From assembly GCA_021808185.1 (NCBI GenBank), contig JAKBCB010000011.1, positions 1 through 21,218 on the forward strand: 21,218 nucleotides of DNA. The letters are read 5' to 3'. The notes below the pieces were generated by a model that had not been told where the DNA came from, did not search any database, and was given only the letters and a program-made list of their open reading frames with translations. A program made the position numbers and the translations under genes. Of the stretch, positions 14,222 through 21,218 are shown piece after piece; the stretch's first letter is position 1, and every line of letters starts with the position of its first letter. The stretch is from Pseudomonadota bacterium. Lineage in GTDB: Bacteria; Pseudomonadota; Alphaproteobacteria; Acetobacterales; Acetobacteraceae.

Positions 14222-15910
14222 CTAGGACGACTGGCGGCGCAGGAAGGCGGGGATGTCGATGGCGCTTTCCTCGCCCGAGGCCTGGCGCACGCTGGCGCGG
14301 CTGGTCTCTCCGCGCAGGTCGTGCTCGGCGACCTCGGCCCTTTGCGGCGCGGCCTGCGGCAGCGGCGCCGCTTCGGCTGCGACGTGGCCGCGAATGGCGC
14401 CGGTAACGATGCCGAACAGGCTCTTGCGCGGCGCGGGTGCCGCCGAGGGCTCGGCGAACAGGCTGGCGCTGCGGCCGGGGATGCGCGGCTCGGCCGGGCG
14501 GGTGGCCGGGCGTTGCGGCTGCGGGCGCGGCGGTGCCGGCTGGCGCGGGGCCTGCTGCTCGGCGTACGCCGCCTGCTCATGGCTGGCCGGCTGCTGGTCG
14601 TAATCCGGCGCGGCGGGGGGCTGCTGCGGCGCGTGGCGCGCCTGGGCCGGGGCGGCCGGTTGTAACGTGTACGTGGCCTGCACCCGCGCGCCGGGCTGCG
14701 GCGCGCGCGCCGCGGGCGGCGGGGGCGGCGCCGGGGAGCGCAGCGCCGCCGCCTGGGCCGATGGCTGCCCCATCGCCGCCGGGGCCATCGCTGGCTGCTG
14801 CGCCACGGCGAGGTTGCCCACAGTCACCGGTGCCGAAGCCACCGCCGCGACCGGCGCACCCATCTGCTGCCCCATCGCGCCGGCCTGTGCCTCGCCGCCC
14901 ACCGCGACCAGTCGCGGCCGCTCGCTCGGGCGGGCGGCCGGGGTGTCGATGCCGGTTGCCACCACGCTCACGCGGATCTTGCCGGTCAGGCTTTCGTCGA
15001 TGGCCGAGCCGAAGATGATGTTGGCTTCCTCGTCCACTTCCTCGCGGATGCGGTTGGCGGCCTGATCCACCTCGAACAGCGTCATGTCCTCGCCGCCGGT
15101 GATGTTGATCAGCAGGCCGCGGGCGCCGGCCATGTTGTTGTCTTCCAGCAGCGGGTTGCTGATGGCGAGTTCGGCGGCGCGGATCGCGCGGCCTTCGCCA
15201 TCGGCCTCGCCGGTGCCCATCATGGCCTTGCCCATCTCCGCCATCACTGTGCGGATGTCGGCGAAGTCGAGGTTCACGAGGCCCGGCGCCATCATCAGGT
15301 CGGTGACGCCGCGCACGCCCATGTACAGGACTTCGTCCGCCATCTTGAACGCCTCTTTCCAGCCGGTGCGCTCGTTGGCGCGGCGAAAGAGGTTCTGGTT
15401 CGGGATGACGATCAGCGTATCGACGTATTGCTGTAACTCGTCGATGCCGGAATCGGCCGAGCGGGCGCGGCGCGTGCCCTCGAAGGTGAAGGGCTTCGTC
15501 ACCACGCCGACGGTCAGGATGTTCCGCTCGCGCGCCATGCGCGCGATGACGGGCGCGGCCCCGGTGCCGGTGCCGCCGCCCATGCCGGCGGTGATGAACA
15601 CCATGTGCGCGCCGTCGAGGTGGCGATAGATCTCTTCCGCCGCTTCCTCGGCCGCCGCGCGCCCGATCTCGGGCTTCGCCCCGGCGCCGAGGCCCTGCGT
15701 GATGTGCGGCCCAAGCTGCACGCGGCGATCCGCGCGGCTGTGCATGAGCTGCTGCGCGTCGGTGTTGGCGACCACGAACTCCACGCCCTGGAGATTCATC
15801 GCGATCATGTTGTCGACCGCGTTCGTGCCGCCGCCGCCGACACCGATGACGGTGATGCGGGGGGTGAAGTCCGTGTGGGTGGTCTGCGGAATCGTCAAAT
15901 TAAGTGTCAT
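14222..15910 (-). CDS. ftsZ: Cell division protein FtsZ
   Basis: FtsZ is the tubulin-like GTPase that forms the division ring. The 562-residue protein has VIGVGGGGTNAVDNM (21-35), the tubulin signature GGGTGTG (111-117), and the T7 loop NLDFADIR (213-220) that completes GTP hydrolysis. The globular core ends near residue 322. A linker of about 228 residues rich in Ala, Pro and Gln follows, longer than in E. coli FtsZ (383 residues in total). Inside it is a conserved-looking island, KSLFGIVTGAIRG (496-508). The C-terminal peptide DIPAFLRRQ (552-560) is the docking site for FtsA and other partners. GGGGGAG lies upstream of the ATG. The gene is 58 bases from ftsA. Confidence 0.99.
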   Translation of the reverse strand: MTLNLTIPQTTHTDFTPRITVIGVGGGGTNAVDNMIAMNLQGVEFVVANTDAQQLMHSRADRRVQLGPHITQGLGAGAKPEIGRAAAEEAAEEIYRHLDGAHMVFITAGMGGGTGTGAAPVIARMARERNILTVGVVTKPFTFEGTRRARSADSGIDELQQYVDTLIVIPNQNLFRRANERTGWKEAFKMADEVLYMGVRGVTDLMMAPGLVNLDFADIRTVMAEMGKAMMGTGEADGEGRAIRAAELAISNPLLEDNNMAGARGLLINITGGEDMTLFEVDQAANRIREEVDEEANIIFGSAIDESLTGKIRVSVVATGIDTPAARPSERPRLVAVGGEAQAGAMGQQMGAPVAAVASAPVTVGNLAVAQQPAMAPAAMGQPSAQAAALRSPAPPPPPAARAPQPGARVQATYTLQPAAPAQARHAPQQPPAAPDYDQQPASHEQAAYAEQQAPRQPAPPRPQPQRPATRPAEPRIPGRSASLFAEPSAAPAPRKSLFGIVTGAIRGHVAAEAAPLPQAAPQRAEVAEHDLRGETSRASVRQASGEESAIDIPAFLRRQSS

Positions 15911-15968
15911 GGGCTTACTCCCCCGTGAGAACGTCGAGTGTACGCACGCGCGCCGATTCGCGTCCGCA

Positions 15969-17267
15969 TCACACGCGGTCCCGAAGAAAATTGACGATGC
16001 GGCGAATCATGCCGCCAGGCCGGTCGGCGTCCAGGTCGATATCAGGCAGGTTGCGCCCCGCGCCGGATGCCCATGCGAGCAGCCCGACGGCGGTGGCGAA
16101 GGCGGGGCCGGAGGCACTGTCCGGCAGCCCGCGCAAGGTGGCGGGGCGGCCGTGCCGCACCTGGCGGCCGAGGATGCGGCTGGCCATCTCGCGCGCGCCG
16201 TTGAGCTGGCTGGCGCCGCCGGTCAGCACCACGCGCGATCCGGCGGCGCGGCCAAGGCCGGCCCCGTCCAGCCGCTCCTTGACCAGTTCGAAGGTTTCCT
16301 CGAGTCGCGGCTTGATGATGTTCACCACCATGCTGCGCGGCACTTTCGCGAAATGGTGCTCTTCCTCGCCGACCAGCGGCACCGGCAGCATTTCCTTCTC
16401 GTCGTCCGGGCTGCTCTGGGCGCTGCCGTACAGGGTCTTCAGCCGCTCGGCGTGGGTGACCTGGGTGGAGAGCACGCGGGCGATGTCGTTGGTCACATGC
16501 GTGCCGCCGATCGGCAGTTGCTCGGTGTGCAGCAGATGTCCCTCGGAGAACACCGCCATGCCCGTCGTGCCGCCGCCCATGTCGATGACCGTCGCGCCCA
16601 GCAGCCGCTCGTCCTCGACCAGTGTCGCCATCCCGGCGGCCATCGGTGCCGAGACCATCTCCGCAACCTCCAGGTCGCAGCGGTTGAGACAGGCCGACAG
16701 GTTCATCAGCGCCGTGCGCAGCGCATCGACCACGTGCACGCGCGCGCTCAGCGTCTCGCAATGCAGGCCGCGCGGATCGTCCACCCCCTGCGCGTCATCC
16801 GCGGCGAAGGCGAGCGGCAGCGCGTGGATGATGTCCCGTCCGTCCACGATGGCGCGGGCGCGGCCCTCCAGCAGCACGCGGCGCAGATCCGCCTCCGTCA
16901 CCGCGCGGCCGCCGACCGGCCATTGCACGTTGAACAGCCGGCTTCCCGGCTGACCGCAGGACAGATTGACGGTAATGGATTTCAGCCGCTGATCGGCCTC
17001 GTTCTCCGCCTGCCCCACGGCGGCGCGGATCGCGCGCTCGGCTTCCTCGATATCGACGATGCCGCCGTTGCGCACGCCGCGCGCGCGCTGCCAGCCGAAG
17101 CCGAGCACGCGGCTGGTGCCGTCGGACTCGACGCGGCCAATGATGCAGACGATCTTCGTGGTGCCGATGTCCAGCACGCCGATCGGGCCGGACGGGCGCG
17201 GCCGGGGCCGCGACGGCGGTTCCTGCTCCTCGGCCGGGGGGAGGTAGCGGCGCGACAGGTCGTTCAT
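15969..17267 (-). CDS. ftsA: Cell division protein FtsA
   Basis: FtsA is the actin-like ATPase that tethers FtsZ to the membrane. The 432-residue protein has phosphate-binding loops DIGTTK (33-38) and DMGGGTTG (229-236) and the adenosine motif LTGGASQL (348-355). It ends in a predicted amphipathic membrane helix (about 418-432, GGMIRRIVNFLRDRV). The first 27 residues are a Pro/Arg/Glu-rich extension before the core. The reading frame is open far upstream into ftsQ, but MNDLSRRYL at 17267 is the true start: its ATG overlaps the ftsQ TGA as ATGA, so translation is coupled. Confidence 0.98.
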   Translation of the reverse strand: MNDLSRRYLPPAEEQEPPSRPRPRPSGPIGVLDIGTTKIVCIIGRVESDGTSRVLGFGWQRARGVRNGGIVDIEEAERAIRAAVGQAENEADQRLKSITVNLSCGQPGSRLFNVQWPVGGRAVTEADLRRVLLEGRARAIVDGRDIIHALPLAFAADDAQGVDDPRGLHCETLSARVHVVDALRTALMNLSACLNRCDLEVAEMVSAPMAAGMATLVEDERLLGATVIDMGGGTTGMAVFSEGHLLHTEQLPIGGTHVTNDIARVLSTQVTHAERLKTLYGSAQSSPDDEKEMLPVPLVGEEEHHFAKVPRSMVVNIIKPRLEETFELVKERLDGAGLGRAAGSRVVLTGGASQLNGAREMASRILGRQVRHGRPATLRGLPDSASGPAFATAVGLLAWASGAGRNLPDIDLDADRPGGMIRRIVNFLRDRV

Positions 17268-18130
17268 GTCGGCTTCCTCGCCTGTGGGGGCTGTGCGTCC
17301 TTCGGGTCGGCGGCGTGCGCGGGCTGCGGGCGGAACACCATGCGGTCGGGCAGGCGCAGATCCAGCGCCTGCAACGGCCGGTCGAGCAGATGCCGTGCCG
17401 CCTGCTGCTCGGCGAGCCAGGCCAGCGCCTTCACCTCGGCGCCTTCCGGCAGCAGGACATCCGTGCCGTTGGTCAGCCGCAGGTTCCAGCGCCGCTCGCC
17501 CACGCGCACGGCGGCGCTCACGCGCGCCTGGATCTCCGGCTGCGCTGCCAGCGCGTCTTCCAGCGCCGCCGCCGCCGTCGGCGCGCCGAGGCCGACGACG
17601 AGGGGCAGTTGGCTCGCGAAGCTGGCCACGTCCGAATCGGTGACGATCTGGCCGTCGCGGTCGATCAGCACGAATTTTCCTTCGTGTTGCCAGACCGCGA
17701 AGGGGCGGCGCTCGACCAGTTGCACGAGGATGGTATCGGGCAGCCTGCGGGCGACGGTGGCGCTGCGCACCCACTGAATGCTTTCGATGCGCGCGCGCGC
17801 GTCCGCCACCGAATAGGACAGGATCGGCTCGCCGGTGCCGATGCCGAGGGCGGCGCGCAGCAGCGGCTCCGGGGTTTTCTGCCGCCCCTGGATGTCGATG
17901 GTGCGCACACGCAGGCCGAGCCAGGCGGTGGCGTGGCCCATGCGTTCGCGAAAACTCTCGCCCTGGCCGAACACGTGCACGATGCCGACGACGCCGCCGA
18001 GCCCGCCGACGAGGACGATGCCGGCAACGGTCGGCATCAGCGTGCGGCGGACGCGGCGGCGGATCACCTGCCACTGGCTCGGCCGGTCCTGCACGAACGG
18101 GCTGGGGCGGGGCTTCTTCACGCGCGGCAT
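17264..18130 (-). CDS. ftsQ: Cell division protein FtsQ
   Basis: FtsQ is a bitopic inner-membrane divisome protein that links FtsB/FtsL to the septal wall machinery. The 288-residue product has a basic cytoplasmic N-terminus (1-31) and one membrane segment (about 32-54). A POTRA domain (about 74-143) starts LRVRTIDIQGRQ, and a periplasmic beta domain runs to about 262. The Pro/Ala/Lys tail is not conserved. I chose ATG 18130 because GGTGGAG lies just upstream; the ATG at 18157 would overlap ddl by 40 bases. As chosen, it overlaps the ddl end by 13 bases. Confidence 0.94.
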   Translation of the reverse strand: MPRVKKPRPSPFVQDRPSQWQVIRRRVRRTLMPTVAGIVLVGGLGGVVGIVHVFGQGESFRERMGHATAWLGLRVRTIDIQGRQKTPEPLLRAALGIGTGEPILSYSVADARARIESIQWVRSATVARRLPDTILVQLVERRPFAVWQHEGKFVLIDRDGQIVTDSDVASFASQLPLVVGLGAPTAAAALEDALAAQPEIQARVSAAVRVGERRWNLRLTNGTDVLLPEGAEVKALAWLAEQQAARHLLDRPLQALDLRLPDRMVFRPQPAHAADPKDAQPPQARKPT

Positions 18131-19044
18131 GCGGCGTGCTCCACCATCCAGGCGCACAGGCGGGGGAAGGAAATGCCCAGATGCGCCGCCTGTTCCGGCA
18201 GCAGCGAGGTGGGCGTCAGGCCCGGCTGCGTGTTCACTTCCAGCAGCACGAGGCGGCCCGGTTCGCCCGCCGTGTCGTCGTAGCGGAAATCCGCGCGCGT
18301 GGCCCCCCGACAGCCCAGCGCCCGATGCGCCGCGAGCGCCATGTCCAGCGCGCGCGCCGTCGTGTCCGGATGCACGCGCGCGGGGACGACGTGATGCGAG
18401 CCGCCCTCGGCGTACTTCGCCTCGTAGTCGTAGAACCCCTGGCGCGGCGCGACCTCCGTCACCGCGAGCGGGCGGTCGCCCATCACGCCGACCGTCAGTT
18501 CGCGGCCGGGGACGTATTCCTCGACCATGGCGGTCGGCCCGAAGCGCCAGTTTTTCGCGACATCGGCGCGACGGTTGTCGCCGTCGCGGATGATCGAGAC
18601 ACCGACCGAGGAGCCTTCGTTCAGCGGCTTGATCACGTAGGGGCGGGGCATCGGGTCGGCGTCCGCCATCTCCGCCATCTCCGCCATCTCGACCACGCGC
18701 CCGCGCGCGACGGGCAAGCCCGCGGCGGCGAACACGGCTTTCGCGGCGGCCTTGTCCATCGCGAGGGACGACGCGCGCACGCCGGAATGGGTGTATGGGA
18801 TGCCGAGCCAGTCCAGCACGCCCTGGATCGCGCCGTCCTCGCCGAAGCGGCCGTGCAGCGCGTTGAACACCGCGTCCGGCGCCGGATCGAGTGCCGCCAG
18901 CACCGCGCGCAGGTCGGCGCCAACCTCGATCGCAGTCACATCGAAGCCCGCTTCGCGCAGCGCCGCGATGACCTGCCGGCCGGAGGCGAGGGACACCTCG
19001 CGCTCGGCCGAGATGCCGCCGTACAGGACCGCGACGCGGGTCAT
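18118..19044 (-). CDS. ddl: D-alanine-D-alanine ligase
   Basis: Ddl joins two D-alanines with ATP for the peptidoglycan stem. The 308-residue ATP-grasp enzyme has VAVLYGGISAEREVSL (4-19) with the dipeptide-binding Glu, and NALHGRFGEDGAIQGVL (61-77). ATP-binding K139 lies in VIKPLNEGSSVGV (137-149), followed by QGFYDYEAKY (202-211). The magnesium/nucleotide motif LLEVNTQPGLTPTSLLPEQ lies at 267-285. Residues 119-127 (EMAEMAEMA) are encoded by a 9-base tandem repeat, in a surface-variable part between the domains. ATG 19044 overlaps the murB stop as ATGA. Confidence 0.97.
   Translation of the reverse strand: MTRVAVLYGGISAEREVSLASGRQVIAALREAGFDVTAIEVGADLRAVLAALDPAPDAVFNALHGRFGEDGAIQGVLDWLGIPYTHSGVRASSLAMDKAAAKAVFAAAGLPVARGRVVEMAEMAEMADADPMPRPYVIKPLNEGSSVGVSIIRDGDNRRADVAKNWRFGPTAMVEEYVPGRELTVGVMGDRPLAVTEVAPRQGFYDYEAKYAEGGSHHVVPARVHPDTTARALDMALAAHRALGCRGATRADFRYDDTAGEPGRLVLLEVNTQPGLTPTSLLPEQAAHLGISFPRLCAWMVEHAACRA
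18662..18688. repeat. Three copies of a 9-base tandem repeat inside ddl
   Basis: The unit TCCGCCATC occurs three times perfectly (18662-18670, 18671-18679, 18680-18688). It encodes Glu-Met-Ala repeats in Ddl. Changes in copy number would keep the reading frame. Confidence 0.9.
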
Positions 19045-19991
19045 GCCACCACCCCGGGCTTCGCCCCGGGCACGCCGATGCGGCGGATTTCCCAATGCAG
19101 GGTCACGCCGCTCGCGGCATGCACGCGCCGGCGGACTTCCTCGCCCAGACCTTCGATGTCGGCGGCGGTGGCGCCCCCGGTGTTGAGCAGGAAGTTGCAG
19201 TGCTTGTCGGAGACCTGCGCGCCCCCGCGCGCGAGGCCGCGGCAGCCGGCGGCGTCGATCAGTTCCCACGCCTTGTGCGAGCTTTCGGCGGGCGCGGGGT
19301 TGCGGAAGGTCGAGCCCCCGGTGCGCGCGCGGACGGGCTGCGTGGCTTCGCGGGATGCCCGGATCTCGGCCATGCGGGCCGCGATCGCGGCGGGCTCGCC
19401 GGGGCGCGCGCGGAACCGCGACCGCACCACGATGCCGCCCGGCGGCAGCGAGGCGTGGCGATAGGAGAAGCCGAGAGCGTCGGCGCTCAGGCGCAGCAAA
19501 TCCCCGGTCCGGGTGACGATCTCCGCCCAGTCGAGGCAGGAGGCGACATCGCCGCCATAGGCGCCGGCGTTCATCGCCACGGCCCCACCGATCGTGCCTG
19601 GAATCCCGGAGAGGAATTCCAGCCCCGAAAGCCCCGCCGCCGCCGCGTGTTCCGCGACCGTCAGATCCAGCGCCGCCGCCCCCGCGACCACGCCGTCGCC
19701 CTCAATGGCGATGGCGTTGAACCCGCGCGCGAGGCGCAGCACCACGCCGTTCACGCCACCGTCGCGCACGATCAGGTTGGAGGCGGCGCCGATCGCGATC
19801 ACCGGCATGTCCAAGGGCAGGGCCGCGAGGAACGCGCGCAGATCGTCCACGTCCGCCGGCCGCGCCAGCACTTCCGCCGGCCCGCCGACGCGGAACCAGG
19901 TGGTGGGTGCCAGCGCCACATCCGCCTGCACCCGGCCGCGCAACGGCGGCAGCCGGTCGAGCAGATGCGGAATGTGTTCGGCGGGCATCAT
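19041..19991 (-). CDS. murB: UDP-N-acetylenolpyruvoylglucosamine reductase
   Basis: MurB reduces UDP-GlcNAc-enolpyruvate to UDP-MurNAc with NADPH and FAD. The 316-residue protein is of the shorter type II class. It has FAD motifs GAASNLIVRDGGVNG (68-82) and SGIPGTIGGAVAMNAGAYGG (128-147). Catalytic residues are Y177/R178 in SYRHAS, S227 in GGSTFRNP, and E301 in WEIRRIG. The first FAD motif has Ala-Ala where the family usually has a residue plus Gly before SN; this is likely tolerated. ATG 19991 overlaps the murC stop as ATGA; a second ATG at 19988 is an alternative. The open frame upstream inside murC is a shadow. Confidence 0.97.
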   Translation of the reverse strand: MMPAEHIPHLLDRLPPLRGRVQADVALAPTTWFRVGGPAEVLARPADVDDLRAFLAALPLDMPVIAIGAASNLIVRDGGVNGVVLRLARGFNAIAIEGDGVVAGAAALDLTVAEHAAAAGLSGLEFLSGIPGTIGGAVAMNAGAYGGDVASCLDWAEIVTRTGDLLRLSADALGFSYRHASLPPGGIVVRSRFRARPGEPAAIAARMAEIRASREATQPVRARTGGSTFRNPAPAESSHKAWELIDAAGCRGLARGGAQVSDKHCNFLLNTGGATAADIEGLGEEVRRRVHAASGVTLHWEIRRIGVPGAKPGVVA

Positions 19992-21218
19992 CGCCCGCCC
20001 CCGGCCCGGCGCGGCACGGCGGCCTGCAACTCGGCCAGTTGCGCGGGCAAGGCCGCCGCCCATTGCGTGATGTTGCCGGCGCCGAGGCAGACCACGTAAT
20101 CGCCGGAGCGCGCGATGGCGTTGACCATCTCCGCCAGATGCTCCGGCCCCGGCAGCGGCACCACGCTGCGATGCCCGCGCTCGCGCAGGCCTTCCACCAA
20201 GGCGTCGCGATCCACACCCGGGATCGGCTGTTCGCCCGCCGCGTACACGTCCGCCACGATCACGGTGCCCGCGTCGTTCATGCAGGTGCAGAACTCGGCG
20301 AACAGCGAGGCGAGGCGCGTGTAGCGGTGCGGCTGCACGACTGCCACGACATCGCGCGCGCCCGCCTGCCGCGCCGCCTTCAGCACGGCGGCGATTTCCA
20401 CCGGGTGGTGGCCGTAATCGTCGATCACGGTGATGCCGCCGGCCTCGCCGGTCTTGGTGAAGCGGCGCTTGACACCTTTGAACGTCGCGAGCGCGATCTT
20501 CAGCGTCTCGTTGTCGATCTCCATCTCGGCGCCGATGGCAATCGCCGCGAGGGCGTTGGTGACGTTGTGGCTGCCCAGCATCGGCAGATGGAACGGCCCC
20601 ATGGTGCGCGGGCGATTGTGCGCGCGGTCGCTGATGGTGACTTCGAACGAGGAGCCGTTGCGGCTGGGCACCATGCGCTCGGCGCGTACATCGGCCTGCG
20701 GCGAGAATCCGTAGGTGATGATGCGGCGGTCCGACAGGCGCGGGATCATCTGCTGCACCGCCGGATGGTCGATGCACAGCACGGCGAAGCCGTAGAACGG
20801 GATGTTCTGCACGAAATGCTCGTAGCCGGCGGTCATTGCCTCCGCCGTGCCCCAGTGGTCCAGGTGCTCCGGGTCCATGTTGGTGACCACGGCGATGGTC
20901 GCCGGCAGGCGCAGGAACGATCCGTCGCTCTCGTCCGCCTCCACCACCATCCAGTCGCCGGAGCCGAGACGCGTGTTGCTGCCGTAGGCGTTGATGATGC
21001 CGCCGTTGATCACGGTGGGGTCGAGATGCGCCGCCTCCAGCACCGCGGCGACGAGGCTTGTCGTCGTGGTCTTGCCGTGCGTGCCGCCGACCGCGATGGC
21101 CCAGCGCAGCCGCATCAGTTCGGCCAGCATTTCCGCCCGCCGCACCACCGGGATCAGTTTTCCCCGCGCGGCCTTGACCTCGGGATTGTCCGGCTTGACG
21201 GCGGTGGAGACGACGACG
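19988..21218 (-). CDS. murC: UDP-N-acetylmuramate-L-alanine ligase, N-terminus outside the window
   Basis: MurC adds L-alanine to UDP-MurNAc with ATP. About 409 codons are present, from VVVSTAVKPDNPE at the right edge. By comparison with E. coli MurC, about 75-80 N-terminal residues lie outside the window. Visible motifs are PVVRRAEML, the P-loop GTHGKTTTT (from about residue 45 of the fragment), VVEADESDGSF, TNMDPEHLDHW, GSHNVTNALAA, and DDYGHHPVEI through QPHRYTR in the C-terminal domain. An internal ATG at 21148 is not the start, because the frame continues to the edge with conserved sequence. Its stop overlaps the murB ATG. Confidence 0.97.
   Translation of the reverse strand, partial: VVVSTAVKPDNPEVKAARGKLIPVVRRAEMLAELMRLRWAIAVGGTHGKTTTTSLVAAVLEAAHLDPTVINGGIINAYGSNTRLGSGDWMVVEADESDGSFLRLPATIAVVTNMDPEHLDHWGTAEAMTAGYEHFVQNIPFYGFAVLCIDHPAVQQMIPRLSDRRIITYGFSPQADVRAERMVPSRNGSSFEVTISDRAHNRPRTMGPFHLPMLGSHNVTNALAAIAIGAEMEIDNETLKIALATFKGVKRRFTKTGEAGGITVIDDYGHHPVEIAAVLKAARQAGARDVVAVVQPHRYTRLASLFAEFCTCMNDAGTVIVADVYAAGEQPIPGVDRDALVEGLRERGHRSVVPLPGPEHLAEMVNAIARSGDYVVCLGAGNITQWAAALPAQLAELQAAVPRRAGGGR

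Noticed and set aside
15699..17777. 692-residue plus-strand open frame opposite ftsA and ftsQ
   Set aside because: It is antisense to FtsA and FtsQ, whose motifs are complete, and it is rich in His, Arg and Ala without pattern.
15969..18074. FtsA as a 701-residue fusion with an N-terminal extension
   Set aside because: The extra 269 codons are another frame of ftsQ. The ATGA overlap at 17264-17267 gives the proper start.
19041..20777. MurB as a 578-residue protein
   Set aside because: The upstream part is an out-of-frame reading of murC; the family start is at 19991.

Overview
This window is GC-rich chromosomal DNA from an alphaproteobacterium. The likeliest lineage is Rhodospirillales, in or near Acetobacteraceae. 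Three things suggest this: the late division/cell-wall gene order followed by lpxC-bamD-recN-ligA, an FtsZ with a very long Pro/Gln/Ala linker, and families I associate with that group. The placement is inference, since no marker was searched.

Left part (1-3.5 kb): the last codons of a molybdopterin-binding xanthine/CO-dehydrogenase-type large subunit are followed by its FAD-binding subunit and a hairpin terminator. Next come a small secreted four-cysteine protein of unknown function, a REP-like palindrome, and a GTG-start hypothetical protein preceded by an AT-rich dyad. On the minus strand, an epimerase-like Rossmann protein and an M20-family amidohydrolase form a short operon (4408 to 2341).

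Middle (4.4-8.0 kb): rplM-rpsI form a ribosomal-protein operon with a recognisable promoter and a textbook intrinsic terminator. argC overlaps a gamma-carbonic-anhydrase-like gene. A convergent OmpR-type response regulator has no histidine kinase next to it in the window.

Right part (8.1-21.2 kb, minus strand, read right to left): murC (truncated by the window edge), murB, ddl, ftsQ, ftsA and ftsZ are packed tightly. Start/stop overlaps occur at murC/murB, murB/ddl, ddl/ftsQ and ftsQ/ftsA. A strong hairpin follows ftsZ. Then come lpxC, bamD, recN and ligA. Together these make UDP-MurNAc and D-Ala-D-Ala, build the division septum, commit lipid A synthesis, assemble outer-membrane proteins and repair or join DNA.

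No stretch over 300 bases lacks a gene. The largest gap (229 bases, ftsZ-lpxC) holds a hairpin and an AT-rich probable promoter region. I see no tRNA, rRNA, insertion sequence, CRISPR array or phage. I did not find an obvious new multi-gene system; the coding content is mostly core. The points worth a second look are regulatory or repetitive: a four-hairpin cluster between recN and ligA, the AT-rich dyad before the GTG-start gene, the lpxC-bamD spacer, the response-regulator leader, and two uncharacterised small proteins.
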